Positions 19,090-27,477 of a stretch of DNA of 64,000 nt are shown here, in pieces. The notes under the pieces were generated by a model. It saw nothing but the letters and a program-made list of their open reading frames with translations. It was not told the origin of the DNA and searched no databases. The position numbers were made by a program, and so were the translations under genes. Position 1 is the stretch's first letter, and the number at the start of each line of letters is the position of its first letter. This stretch comes from Desulfosediminicola flagellatus (lineage in GTDB: Bacteria > Desulfobacterota > Desulfobulbia > Desulfobulbales > Desulfocapsaceae), in NCBI RefSeq assembly GCF_005116655.2, contig NZ_CP050698.1, positions 1,256,001 through 1,320,000 on the forward strand, written 5' to 3'.

Positions 19090-19468
19090 TGACCGATAGT
19101 AGGCAAAAGGTCTTTATATCCGCCTATGCATGTGACCCGGTTTGGGATCAGAAATCGGCGTGGGCTGGCACTGGGTGCTGGAAATGTCGAAGTATTTCGA
19201 CCTGTGGGTGCTCACCCGAAAGAGTAATCAGCAGAACATTCAAAATTGGCTGAAAGAAAATCCGTTGGAGAATCCTCCGACGTTCCTTTACTTTGATTTG
19301 CCTCCTGCGCTGCGCTTCTGGAAGAAGGGGCTGCGCGGAGTTCGGACCTATTATGTGCTGTGGCAGCATTTGACGAATTGGATGGTTAAACGCTGTATGC
19401 AGCAGAATCAGATTAAGGTGTTTCACCTGCTGACCTATGGCAATGCTCCAGAGCAGAATGCCATTTGA
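19086..19468 (+). pseudogene. Truncated, frameshifted copy of the family 4 glycosyltransferase at 21038
   Basis: From ATG 19086 the sequence encodes SRQKVFISAYACDP, loses one base near 19140, and continues GSEIGVGWHWVLEMSKYFDLWVLTRKS onward, about 90% identical by eye to the first 125 residues of the intact glycosyltransferase at 21038. Homology stops abruptly after LLTYGNA at about 19445, and the frame ends at TGA 19466-19468. The missing remainder begins at the same residue where the other copy continues LWPVSRYG. An unrelated acyltransferase gene and transposase debris separate the two copies, so the fragment marks a recombination or insertion joint. Confidence 0.88.
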
Positions 19469-19525
19469 CTCAACACTTTTAGCGATCTTTTATTAAAGCG
19501 GGAATAGCTGCTACTGAGGTAAACT

Positions 19526-20638
19526 ATGGCTCAAGAACAGAATTTCAACAAGAGTTTCAACGCATTGCGTTTTTTTGCAATGATGCTTGTCTTCTTTGCA
19601 CATTGTCAATCGTTTTTTGGACAAACTTCCATTGCCGGAAATTTTATTTGGAAATCACTGGGAAATGCGGGTGTTGGTGTTAGTTTTTTCGTCTTGCTCT
19701 CCGGCTTTATGATTGCCATGAAGTACATTGATTTTTTTCAGAATTTTTCACGAGAGGAATATTTCGGATATATAAAGAAAAGGCTTAAATCTTTTTATAT
19801 TGTTTATCTTATATCAATTTTGATAAATGTTCCATTTATGTGGCAATACATCCTTGAACAGCCGCTGATCAATTTAACCAAATTGATTCTCCAGCTTTCC
19901 CTTGTGCAAGCGGTCTTACCAATGTCGGTTGCCTGGGCATACAACAGTTGTGCTTGGACTCTTTCTTCGTTATTTTTGATTTATCTTGTTTCACCATGGG
20001 TAATCCAATTAGTTGCAACAATTGAAGAAAAATGGCAAGTCCGTGGGATTCTGATTTCGCTGGCAATGTTATGGGGAGTATTTTCTGCATTTTCGTTTCT
20101 GCCGGTTTATGGCAACCTTGCACAATATTTATTTTATTATTCTCCCTTCTACCGCATCCTGGAATTTTCCTCAGGAGCACTTTTATATCTTTTTCTCATG
20201 AAAACTCAAATGTCATCTCGATTGCTAGGAAAAATGGAAATTCCTATTTGCATTGCCGTGCTAATATTCATAAGCTATGGCCCTTCCTTTTTACCGACAC
20301 ACTTGAAAATGGGATGGGGATATGTTCCGATTCTACTTTGTCTTATTGCGGTTTTTTACAACCAGCAGGGAATAATTTCCAAATTTTTGTCCAACCCATT
20401 CCTGCAAAAAATGGGTTCCCTCAGTCTTGGATTTTACCTCATGCATTATGCCTTTACTAAATGTTGCTACGAAATTCTGGAGAATTTTGACCTGAAGGGA
20501 AATACTTGGATTGCTTTAACGGCATTGGTAATTGTCTGGGTTCTTTCTGTTGCATCAGCAGCAATCGTCCAGAAAATAAATCGGATGTTTTTTCAATTGA
20601 AAAGGGAGAATCCCCGAGAGGAACTATGCGATTCATGA
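19526..20638 (+). CDS. Acyltransferase-3 family membrane protein
   Basis: A 370-residue polytopic O-acyltransferase: FNALRFFAMMLVFFAHCQSF at the N-terminus holds the catalytic-type histidine, GVGVSFFVLLSGFMIAMKY is the second family block, and about ten hydrophobic segments follow with LGFYLMHYAFTK near the end. It probably adds an acetyl group to the polysaccharide or its precursor. The final residues (KRENPREELCDS) run into transposase-derived sequence, so the native C-terminus may have been replaced. It is lower in GC than the flanking glycosyltransferase copies, consistent with later insertion. Ribosome site GAGGTAA before the ATG. Confidence 0.8.
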   Translation: MAQEQNFNKSFNALRFFAMMLVFFAHCQSFFGQTSIAGNFIWKSLGNAGVGVSFFVLLSGFMIAMKYIDFFQNFSREEYFGYIKKRLKSFYIVYLISILINVPFMWQYILEQPLINLTKLILQLSLVQAVLPMSVAWAYNSCAWTLSSLFLIYLVSPWVIQLVATIEEKWQVRGILISLAMLWGVFSAFSFLPVYGNLAQYLFYYSPFYRILEFSSGALLYLFLMKTQMSSRLLGKMEIPICIAVLIFISYGPSFLPTHLKMGWGYVPILLCLIAVFYNQQGIISKFLSNPFLQKMGSLSLGFYLMHYAFTKCCYEILENFDLKGNTWIALTALVIVWVLSVASAAIVQKINRMFFQLKRENPREELCDS

Positions 20639-20986
20639 CCACAGATGGCAATGTCACTGCTACTGTTTTTATAGAGTTTTTGAAACGCTTGCTTTATAAA
20701 GCGAACCAGCCTGTATCTTTGATTTTGGACAACCATTCAGTTCGCAGATCCACTGAAGTACGAGAGTTTGTTAAGAGTACAGGAGGAAGGCTTCTTCTGT
20801 TCTTTTTGCCGCCTTACTCCTGATGAACATGTTTTGAACTACCTCAAAAATCACAAAATTAGTCGACAATGCACAAAGAACGGTTTTTTTTGTTCAGATG
20901 AGTTGAGAGTATCATGCGATCTCTACCAAGACTCCCTGAAAAGGTTAAATCATTCTTTAGGAACCTATGGGCAAAGTACATTTTAA
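20620..20986 (+). pseudogene. IS630-type transposase remnant
   Basis: The stretch encodes the DDE-endonuclease C-terminal part of IS630-family transposases: RFMTTDGNVTATVFIEFLKRL, then SLILDNHSVRRSTEVREF with the second catalytic Asp, and GRLLLFFLPPYS. The frame breaks at 20818-20822; in the next frame PDEHVLNYLKNHKISRQ continues to TAA 20984-20986. The usual ELN between PYSP and PDE is deleted. The N-terminal helix-turn-helix half and any inverted repeats are missing. The remnant joins the acyltransferase gene on its left and ends about 50 bases before the intact glycosyltransferase. Confidence 0.85.
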
Positions 20987-21037
20987 TTTCGGGTAATCAA
21001 CGACCGGCTTAATAACATTAATCAGTGTTTAGGTACA

Positions 21038-22288
21038 ATGAATTACAGTAGACAAAAGATTTTTATATCCGCCTATGCCTGCGAGCCCAACCTCGGTTCT
21101 GAGATCGGCGTGGGTTGGCACTGGGTGCTGGAGCTGTCGAAGTATTTCGAGCTGTGGGTGCTCACCCGGAAGAGTAATCAGCAGAACATTGAACATTGGC
21201 TGAAAGAAAATCCGTTGGAGAATCCTCCGACGTTTCTCTATTTTGATCTGCCTCCTGCGCTGCGCTTCTGGAAGAAAGGGCTGCGCGGAGTTCGGACTTA
21301 TTATGTGCTGTGGCAGCATTTGACGAATGGGATGGTTAAACGCTGCATGCAGCAGAATCAGATTAAGGTGTTTCACCTGCTGACCTATGGCAATGCATTG
21401 TGGCCGGTGAGTCGATATGGGCGCAGTCAGTTTTTTGTCTGGGGACCGACGAGCGTGGGGGACACGATTCCGCTGGAATATTCGAGGTTTTATGATCGGC
21501 GAAGCCGTGTGATTGAGGCGGTGCGGCGCCTGGCAAAATATGCGTTGCCTTTCAATGTAGGATTTCGGCAACGGTGCCGTCAGGCCGATCTGATTTTGTG
21601 CAAAACGGAGCGCACGTTGCGGAGTTTGCCGGTTCGGGATCAGGCGAAGGCAACGGTCTGCACGGATGTGGCGGTGGAACGACTGGATGTTGCCCAGCAT
21701 GCTCAAAAGGGGCAGGGTGATTCGCGCAAGGTCCGTTATCTGGCGGTGGGCCGCTTGGATGCGTGGCGCGGGTTTGATCTGCTTATTGATGCGCTTGCAA
21801 AGGCGCTGAAACACCAACCTGATTTGCAGGTGGATCTTTTGGGCAAAGGGCCTGACCAGGCGCGTTTGGAGCGATTGATCGCGGAGCATGGTCTGCAGGA
21901 AAAGTTTTTTCTGCGCGGGCAGGTGAGTATGCAGGAATATTATGAATATATGCATGCGTGCGATGTCGTGGTGAACCCGGCTCTCAAAGAGGGGGCGGTG
22001 ACGACTGCTTTTGATAGCTTGAGTTTCGCGAAACCGTTGATCTGCATCGATACGGGTGGATATACCCGCTATTTCTCCAATGAGTATGGTGTTGTCATTC
22101 CACTGGGGCGGCGTGATGCCGTGGTTCAGCAATTGTCGGAATCGATGTTGGCGTTAACGGATAAGGCGTTGCGTGATAAAAAGGGTGCATTGGCCGCTGA
22201 GCGCGGCGGGCAGTTTACCTGGGAAGAAAAGGGCCGGCAGATTACTGAACTGATTCATCAGGCCTTGGCGGAGCGCGGGCAGTCGTGA
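21038..22288 (+). CDS. Glycosyltransferase family 4 (intact copy)
   Basis: A 416-residue GT-B enzyme. The N-terminus FISAYACEPNLGSEIGVGWHW is the GSE-type acceptor loop of many group 1 transferases. The donor half has VGRLDAWRGFDLLIDALAK, LLGKGPDQARLERLI and the C-terminal HACDVVVNPALKEGAVTTAFDSL with the acidic EG-type motif. It is the full-length homologue of the fragment at 19086-19468. Its GTGA overlap with the next gene indicates an operon. The sugar specificity is unknown. Confidence 0.87.
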   Translation: MNYSRQKIFISAYACEPNLGSEIGVGWHWVLELSKYFELWVLTRKSNQQNIEHWLKENPLENPPTFLYFDLPPALRFWKKGLRGVRTYYVLWQHLTNGMVKRCMQQNQIKVFHLLTYGNALWPVSRYGRSQFFVWGPTSVGDTIPLEYSRFYDRRSRVIEAVRRLAKYALPFNVGFRQRCRQADLILCKTERTLRSLPVRDQAKATVCTDVAVERLDVAQHAQKGQGDSRKVRYLAVGRLDAWRGFDLLIDALAKALKHQPDLQVDLLGKGPDQARLERLIAEHGLQEKFFLRGQVSMQEYYEYMHACDVVVNPALKEGAVTTAFDSLSFAKPLICIDTGGYTRYFSNEYGVVIPLGRRDAVVQQLSESMLALTDKALRDKKGALAAERGGQFTWEEKGRQITELIHQALAERGQS

Positions 22289-23340
22289 CAAAACAATTTT
22301 TTATGCTCCACGGCCGCAATGGGGCAACCTATGTCTTTAATGCGGGAAGTCTGAGTGGTATCCGGGAGTCGCTGAAGTTTTATAAGGCGCTTACCCTTAA
22401 AGGCAAGGTGATGAAGTCGGCGCTCTTTGTGGTGCTGTTGCTTTTGGGGAAGCTGCGGCTGACCCCTTTGTGGACGGGCAAAGATGTTTCGAACTATTTA
22501 GGGGCGTTGCCGGACGAACAGATTGCGTTTGAGCTGGATGGGCATTGTTCGGTTCATGTTGCGCCGACGCGCGATAAGGTCATTATTCATCGGCACGGTC
22601 GCTGCTTCGAAAAGGTGGCTTTTGGTGGAAGTTATGCCGGCGTTAGCAACGAGGCTCTTGTTTATCGCGGATTCGCCGGGCAACCGCGCCTGTTTTCCAT
22701 TTCGAGGCTGGAGAGCTTTGAGGATCATGGATCCTATTGTCATTTTGCGATGAGTCATGATTCGCTGCCACCTGCCCCGGTCGGCGATTCCATTGATTGG
22801 TCTGCTGTTCTGGCTGAGTTTTTTGTCAGCCAGGGAGGGAGCAAGGATGTCCTGTTCGGTGCGTATGTGTCAGCATTGCGCGAGGCTTGTGAACGGGGTG
22901 GGTGGGCATCACATGCCGTGTTGGACGCTTTATTTGATCATTTTTCCTCTACGTATGGGGATGAGCGTCTGCCGCTCGGTTTGGTCCATCGGGATTTTAA
23001 ACCATGGAATGTGTTACCGTTTTCGAAACCGTTGATTTTTGATTTTGAGGAAACCATCAATGATGGTCTGCCGTGTGAGGACCTGTTGAATTATTTCATT
23101 GATCCGATCATTAATTATCAATCGACTGAAGCGGTGCAGGCCATTTTGTTTGGCGAGCCTGTTCAGCAGGCATTGGTGCGGTATTCCAAAGCCCTTGGCC
23201 TGTCGGTGCCGGTTGAATTTTTTATCTTTGCTTATCTGATCAATCGCGTGCTGTTTTGGCGGGCACGGGGCGATGATCAGACGGCTGATAGGTATGCTGC
23301 CCTTTTTGATGCCTGTTGTTCGTCTCGGACTTGGCCCTAA
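22285..23340 (+). CDS. Aminoglycoside-phosphotransferase-like kinase
   Basis: A 351-residue protein of the APH/choline-kinase fold. The catalytic loop is HRDFKPWNVL (His235, Asp237, Asn242), followed by the DFE metal-binding segment in LIFDFEETIND near 252. The N-terminal lobe is weakly conserved. In a polysaccharide locus such kinases may phosphorylate a sugar, polyol or lipid intermediate; antibiotic resistance is not implied. The start is GTG 22285 overlapping the previous stop (GTGA); the first residues MTKQFFMLHGRNG are consistent with this choice. It is GC-richer than the neighbouring glycosyltransferase on its right. Confidence 0.75.
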   Translation: MTKQFFMLHGRNGATYVFNAGSLSGIRESLKFYKALTLKGKVMKSALFVVLLLLGKLRLTPLWTGKDVSNYLGALPDEQIAFELDGHCSVHVAPTRDKVIIHRHGRCFEKVAFGGSYAGVSNEALVYRGFAGQPRLFSISRLESFEDHGSYCHFAMSHDSLPPAPVGDSIDWSAVLAEFFVSQGGSKDVLFGAYVSALREACERGGWASHAVLDALFDHFSSTYGDERLPLGLVHRDFKPWNVLPFSKPLIFDFEETINDGLPCEDLLNYFIDPIINYQSTEAVQAILFGEPVQQALVRYSKALGLSVPVEFFIFAYLINRVLFWRARGDDQTADRYAALFDACCSSRTWP

Positions 23341-23408
23341 GCTATTTGATTTATCTTTAGGGGCATAGACGGGCGGGTTCGCTTGGGATGGTTTTATGGA
23401 GATGATGG

Positions 23409-24506
23409 ATGGATAGGCCAATTTCTATTTTTGTAGATGCTCATGTGTTTGATGAATTGCCACAGGGAACCGTTACTTATTTAGTTGGTCTGTATCGGGA
23501 AATAGCTAAAGATGACCGTTTTGAAATTATGCTCGCTGCAGCAAGTCGTACGCGGACTGAGGAGCTTATGGGAGATGTCCCGTTTTCTTTTTATAAATAT
23601 GAAAAGAAAAATAAGTTTTTGCGGTTGTTATATGAAATTCCACGTGTTGTTAAAGATAATGCCATAGATTATGTTCATTTTCAGTATATCTGCTCGCCAT
23701 TTGTTTCCTGTAAAGTGATCAATACGATTCATGATTTGCTGTTTGTTGATCATCCCAAACTGTTTCCTTGGAAGTATCGGGTGAAAAACAGGATTTTGTT
23801 TTATTTGTCAGCTCTCCGGTCTGACATCATTTGCACTGTCTCTGGATATTCTGCTGATGCGATAGAAAAGCATTTTAGGATCCCCCGAAAGGATATTGTG
23901 ATCACCCCTAATGCTGTGAATATGGTGAGAAATGCTGATGGGAATTGTGTGAGCGAGCTTAAGTCTAAAAAATTCATTTTATTAGTAAGCAGAATTGAGC
24001 CTCGAAAAAGACAGTTGGATTTATTGCGAACTTGGCGGGAGCTAGGCTTGGCAGATCAGGGGTATTACCTGGTTATCGTTGGTAAGCTTTATGTGGAATA
24101 TCCGGAGTTCGTTGATGAGGTCGAGTCTTTGTCGGCGGATGAGCGTCGCTATTTTAAAATGTATGATAGGGTTGCGAGCAATGAGACTGTCGCTTGGTTG
24201 TATTCAAATTGCTCATTATTCGTGTACCCTTCTGAGGCGGAAGGGTTTGGGATTCCTCCGCTGGAGGCGGCTGTGTGCGGTGCAAAAGTGATCTGTTCAA
24301 ATCAAACAGCAATGTCCGATTTTTCTTTTTTCTCAGACTATTTATTTGATCCTACTGTCCAGGGGGAGATGAAACGTTTAATCCTCCTCACGTTGGAGTG
24401 TGATTATCCTCATCGTGAGATTGAGCGTCAGATAACGAGCCGGTTCTCATGGCATCGTTCCGCTGAATTGTTAATAAACAGACTGCTGACCAATGATGAA
24501 AAATAA
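23409..24506 (+). CDS. Glycosyltransferase family 4
   Basis: A 365-residue GT-B enzyme of the mannosyltransferase-like type. It shows ISIFVDAHVFDELPQGTVTYL at the N-terminus, IHDLLFVDHPKLFP, and the donor domain FILLVSRIEPRKRQLDLL and FVYPSEAEGFGIPPLEAAVCG with the complete E(x7)E catalytic/nucleotide motif. The ATG at 23409 has a GGAGATG ribosome site. It is more AT-rich than the kinase before it. Its 3' end overlaps the start of a truncated DUF1972 glycosyltransferase copy. Confidence 0.87.
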   Translation: MDRPISIFVDAHVFDELPQGTVTYLVGLYREIAKDDRFEIMLAAASRTRTEELMGDVPFSFYKYEKKNKFLRLLYEIPRVVKDNAIDYVHFQYICSPFVSCKVINTIHDLLFVDHPKLFPWKYRVKNRILFYLSALRSDIICTVSGYSADAIEKHFRIPRKDIVITPNAVNMVRNADGNCVSELKSKKFILLVSRIEPRKRQLDLLRTWRELGLADQGYYLVIVGKLYVEYPEFVDEVESLSADERRYFKMYDRVASNETVAWLYSNCSLFVYPSEAEGFGIPPLEAAVCGAKVICSNQTAMSDFSFFSDYLFDPTVQGEMKRLILLTLECDYPHREIERQITSRFSWHRSAELLINRLLTNDEK

Positions 24507-24657
24507 TGTGGCAATTATCGGCACGGCTGGAGTGCCGGCGAATTACGGTGGCTTTGAAACACTGACTGAATATGTCACCAAGCATCTTGGCGAATCTTTA
24601 GATCTGACTGTGTTTTGTAGTTCTAAAAACTATAATAGCAAAATATGGTGTTATTGA
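24493..24657 (+). pseudogene. Truncated copy of the DUF1972 glycosyltransferase
   Basis: This 54-codon frame begins MMKNNVAIIGTAGVPANYGG and FETLTEYVTKHLGESLDLTV, closely matching the first 45 residues of the intact gene at 24771. Homology ends at SSKNYN near 24640, after which unrelated residues lead to TGA at 24655-24657. The ATG lies inside the end of the preceding gene. The remnant marks the right edge of the mosaic cassette, where an incoming cassette carrying its own 5' portion of this gene was joined to resident sequence. Confidence 0.85.
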
Positions 24658-24672
24658 GGGAGCTATGAAACA

Positions 24673-24774
24673 ATGATTAATAGGATATTTGGATTGCTGA
24701 AAATGCTGGTCATATTCTATGAGATTATTGATGTGGTAGGTAAGAAGCATATGAGGAACTTGAGTTTAGCATGA
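24673..24774 (+). CDS. Small open frame or gene remnant before the DUF1972 glycosyltransferase
   Basis: A 33-codon frame (MINRIFGLLKMLVIFYEIIDVVG onward, one hydrophobic segment) whose stop overlaps the next ATG as ATGA. Another frame just before it reads KYGVIEGAMKQ and stops in an ATGA overlap with this one. The pattern looks like the tail of a lost gene plus a short remnant of the resident operon. No function is proposed. Confidence 0.3.
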   Translation: MINRIFGLLKMLVIFYEIIDVVGKKHMRNLSLA

Positions 24775-25856
24775 AAGAAGACAAAAAAATTGCGATTATC
24801 GGTACCGTAGGTATCCCTGCAAAATATGGTGGGTTTGAAACACTGACCGAATACCTGACAAAACATTTAGGAAGTTCTTTGGATCTGACTGTATTCTGCA
24901 GTTCAAAAAGCTATAATGAAAAACATCATAACCATAATAATGCCAAATTAATCTATATAGACTTCGATGCCAATGGAGTTCAAAGCATAGTTTACGACAT
25001 TGTTTCAATGTTTAAAGCCCTACGGTTTGCTGATACACTTTTGATTTTAGGTGTATCAGGCTGTATCGCTTTGCCAGTAATCAGGTGCATCAGTAAAAAA
25101 AAAATCGTCGTCAATATTGATGGCTTGGAATGGAAACGAGCAAAGTGGAACAGGCTGGCTAAATGGTTTCTCAAGTTTTCAGAAAAGTTAGCTGTTCAAT
25201 ATTCTGACCAAGTAATCATAGATAACAAGGCAATTCAAGATTATGTGAACCAGGAATATGGTGTAGAGAGTACTTTGATAGAGTACGGTGGAGACCATGT
25301 TGGAAAGTTGCCTCTAGGTCAGGAGATGAAGGAAGCCTATCCCTTATCTCAGCAGCCTTACGCCTTCACTGTCTGTAGGATAGAGCCGGAAAACAATATT
25401 CATACTATTCTTGAGGCATTTTCCCAAGTGTCGTTTCCTCTGCTCATGGTTGGGAACTTTGGTAACAGTGTATATGGTAAATCCTTAGTTAAGAAATTTT
25501 CGGGGATTCAGAATATCCAGCTTTGTGATCCGATTTATGATCAAGGCAAACTCGATCAGCTTCGCGGAAACGCAGCTCTTTATGTCCATGGGCACAGCGC
25601 TGGAGGTACAAATCCATCTCTGGTTGAGGCTATGTGTCTTGGTCTCCCTATTGCAGCTTTTGATGTAGGTTACAATCGAGAAACCACTGTAAATCAGGCA
25701 GTATATTTTACTACACCAGGTGATTTGATCGATATTGTAAATAATGGGCAGGAACAATTTGATGAAATACGAGTGGCAATGAAAAAAATAGCAATGTCCA
25801 GATATAGCTGGCGAAAAATCACACAACAATATGCAGATATTCTGACAGGTTCTTAA
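24771..25856 (+). CDS. DUF1972-containing glycosyltransferase (rhamnosyltransferase-like)
   Basis: A 361-residue GT-B protein with the DUF1972 N-terminal domain (PF09314): IAIIGTVGIPAKYGGFETLTEYL, then VNIDGLEWKRAKWNRLAKWFL, both typical of the CpsF/rhamnosyltransferase group. The C-terminal donor half has FTVCRIEPENNIHTILEAF and GTNPSLVEAMCLGLPIAAFDVG. In related clusters such enzymes add rhamnose, and an intact dTDP-rhamnose operon lies upstream; the link is inference. The A of its TAA stop is also the first base of the next gene's ATG. Confidence 0.85.
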   Translation: MKEDKKIAIIGTVGIPAKYGGFETLTEYLTKHLGSSLDLTVFCSSKSYNEKHHNHNNAKLIYIDFDANGVQSIVYDIVSMFKALRFADTLLILGVSGCIALPVIRCISKKKIVVNIDGLEWKRAKWNRLAKWFLKFSEKLAVQYSDQVIIDNKAIQDYVNQEYGVESTLIEYGGDHVGKLPLGQEMKEAYPLSQQPYAFTVCRIEPENNIHTILEAFSQVSFPLLMVGNFGNSVYGKSLVKKFSGIQNIQLCDPIYDQGKLDQLRGNAALYVHGHSAGGTNPSLVEAMCLGLPIAAFDVGYNRETTVNQAVYFTTPGDLIDIVNNGQEQFDEIRVAMKKIAMSRYSWRKITQQYADILTGS

Positions 25857-26983
25857 TGACTCAAGATGAAGTAAGTATCGAAGCGAAGTTGCTACTGCAT
25901 ATTCTTCGTCAACCGATTAGTGGTTTTGAAGATTCCCCATCAAAGCATAATTTTTTACAGTTAAAAGAGGTCGATTATGAAAAATTTGTCGACCTGGTAG
26001 ACAGGAATGGGCTTGCAGGTTTGGTCTACCTGCGGATTCATAAATCTACTTTTTTACCTGCTGAGACAGCAGAAATCCTAAGGAGCAGATATCGGCAGAC
26101 TGCATTGAGTAACTTAGCTCAACTTGCAGAATTGCTTGAGGTGCTAGATGCTTTTAATGCGCACGAAATTGATGTAATCCCATTAAAAGGTGTAGTAGAT
26201 GCAGAAAAGTTGTTTGGTGACTTAGGTTCATACCCTTCCAGTGATATCGATTTACTCGTTCCAGAAGAACAGTTATCTACCATATGTTCGATGCTTAATG
26301 GATATGGATATAATGCTATTGAAGAGATTGAAGAAGCCGATCTTCTCTTTTCACACTACCATTTGATCTACCGAAAAAAAGCGGCTTGTCTTGAGCTGCA
26401 TTGGACTTTGGTGAAGAGATATTTTAATTCCCCTAAAGACTTTTGGTGGGAAGGAGTGACTAAGAGGACGTATGAGGGGCGAGAGATAATAGAGCTTGCT
26501 CCAGAGAAGTATCTTCTCTATCTCATTTTTCGACTTTTTGATCATCAATTTTCACCCCTAAAATTCTGGATGCATCTATCTGCGTTTATAACGCAATCGA
26601 CGCATCTGGATTGGGATAAATTGTTCTGGTATGCAGACTTGTTTGGTATGAAACGATTGGTTGTGTTTTCGCTTCAATTTGCACATGAACAGTTTGGTAC
26701 ACCGGTGCCAGCCCAGCTTGGTAATACAAAAGTGTGGGGATACTCGATTCTGCGTAACTTGATATTAGAACAAAACTTTTCTGAGAGCAGTAAGCCGCAC
26801 TTTGCTATGCTATGTTTCACTTGTTTGTCATTACCTCCCAAAATTCTCATCAGATGCATTCTTCCTAGGGTATTTGCATCAAAGTCTGAAATTCGACTCC
26901 GATATGGCTTGAATTCGAAATCAAAAACTGTGTACATCTATATGATATTCAATCCATTATTGATGTTACTTAGGCGTAAGTAG
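25856..26983 (+). CDS. Nucleotidyltransferase family protein (NTP_transf_5-like)
   Basis: A 375-residue protein with the pattern VIPLKGVVDAEKLFGDLGSYPSSDIDLLVP, where Asp130 and Asp132 form the DxD of the polymerase-beta-type nucleotidyltransferase fold (PF14907). HWTLVKRYFNSPKDFWW and a helical C-terminal half with YLIFRLFDHQF follow as in that family. These proteins recur in exopolysaccharide loci but their substrate is unknown. The start overlaps the preceding stop by one base (TAATG). The C-terminus has a run of basic and hydrophobic residues. Confidence 0.78.
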   Translation: MTQDEVSIEAKLLLHILRQPISGFEDSPSKHNFLQLKEVDYEKFVDLVDRNGLAGLVYLRIHKSTFLPAETAEILRSRYRQTALSNLAQLAELLEVLDAFNAHEIDVIPLKGVVDAEKLFGDLGSYPSSDIDLLVPEEQLSTICSMLNGYGYNAIEEIEEADLLFSHYHLIYRKKAACLELHWTLVKRYFNSPKDFWWEGVTKRTYEGREIIELAPEKYLLYLIFRLFDHQFSPLKFWMHLSAFITQSTHLDWDKLFWYADLFGMKRLVVFSLQFAHEQFGTPVPAQLGNTKVWGYSILRNLILEQNFSESSKPHFAMLCFTCLSLPPKILIRCILPRVFASKSEIRLRYGLNSKSKTVYIYMIFNPLLMLLRRK

Positions 26984-27477
26984 GTAGGGCTTTACTTTGA
27001 GTGTCTTGGGGCAAACCCGACAATACATCGTGATATTAAAAAGGATTACCCGAAAATATCTGCGCATTTTTATTCGTAAGCGCCTAAAAAACCTCATCTT
27101 TTCATCCATCAGTTAACATGTTTTAGCACAGCAACGTCCAATTGATTTTTTGTGAACTTACCAGCCTTGTTATATTAAACCTTCTAACGAATAAATCAAA
27201 AATAGAATATAGAAAATTAATTTTTCAATGGAGTGAGAGAGGTAGGAGGATCGGTGTGCTGGAGATTGAAGTACAAGGATTAGAATTTATTAAATATGTT
27301 GATGTGTCATAATGACAATAAAAAATAGAAATTGCTTGTATGGTGATGGTTAGGTTTCCGGAATTTAAAAGTTTTTTTTGGTTGTTTTAGGTATAAATAC
27401 CCATATTAAAATTTGTACTTCTGTGGTAATTAATCCCTGCAAATAAATGTTAATGTTCATAGTCAGGGGCTATCAGA
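26984..27477. other. Intergenic promoter region before the WecA-PilZ gene
   Basis: Nearly 500 AT-rich bases without a supported gene. It probably carries the promoter of the conserved export/assembly genes. No box is convincing enough to list: a TTGTGA about 16 bases before ATATTA near 27150-27180 is one weak possibility. No terminator hairpin with a T tail was seen. Confidence 0.4.

Noticed and set aside
21029..22132. 367-codon minus-strand open frame opposite the intact glycosyltransferase
   Set aside because: His/Gln/Arg-rich composition is typical of a shadow of a GC-rich gene; the plus-strand frame carries clear glycosyltransferase motifs.
22285..23340. Antibiotic-resistance aminoglycoside phosphotransferase
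   Set aside because: Only the general kinase fold (HxDxxxxN loop and DFE) is shared; the locus context points to polysaccharide metabolism and no resistance-specific signature is seen.
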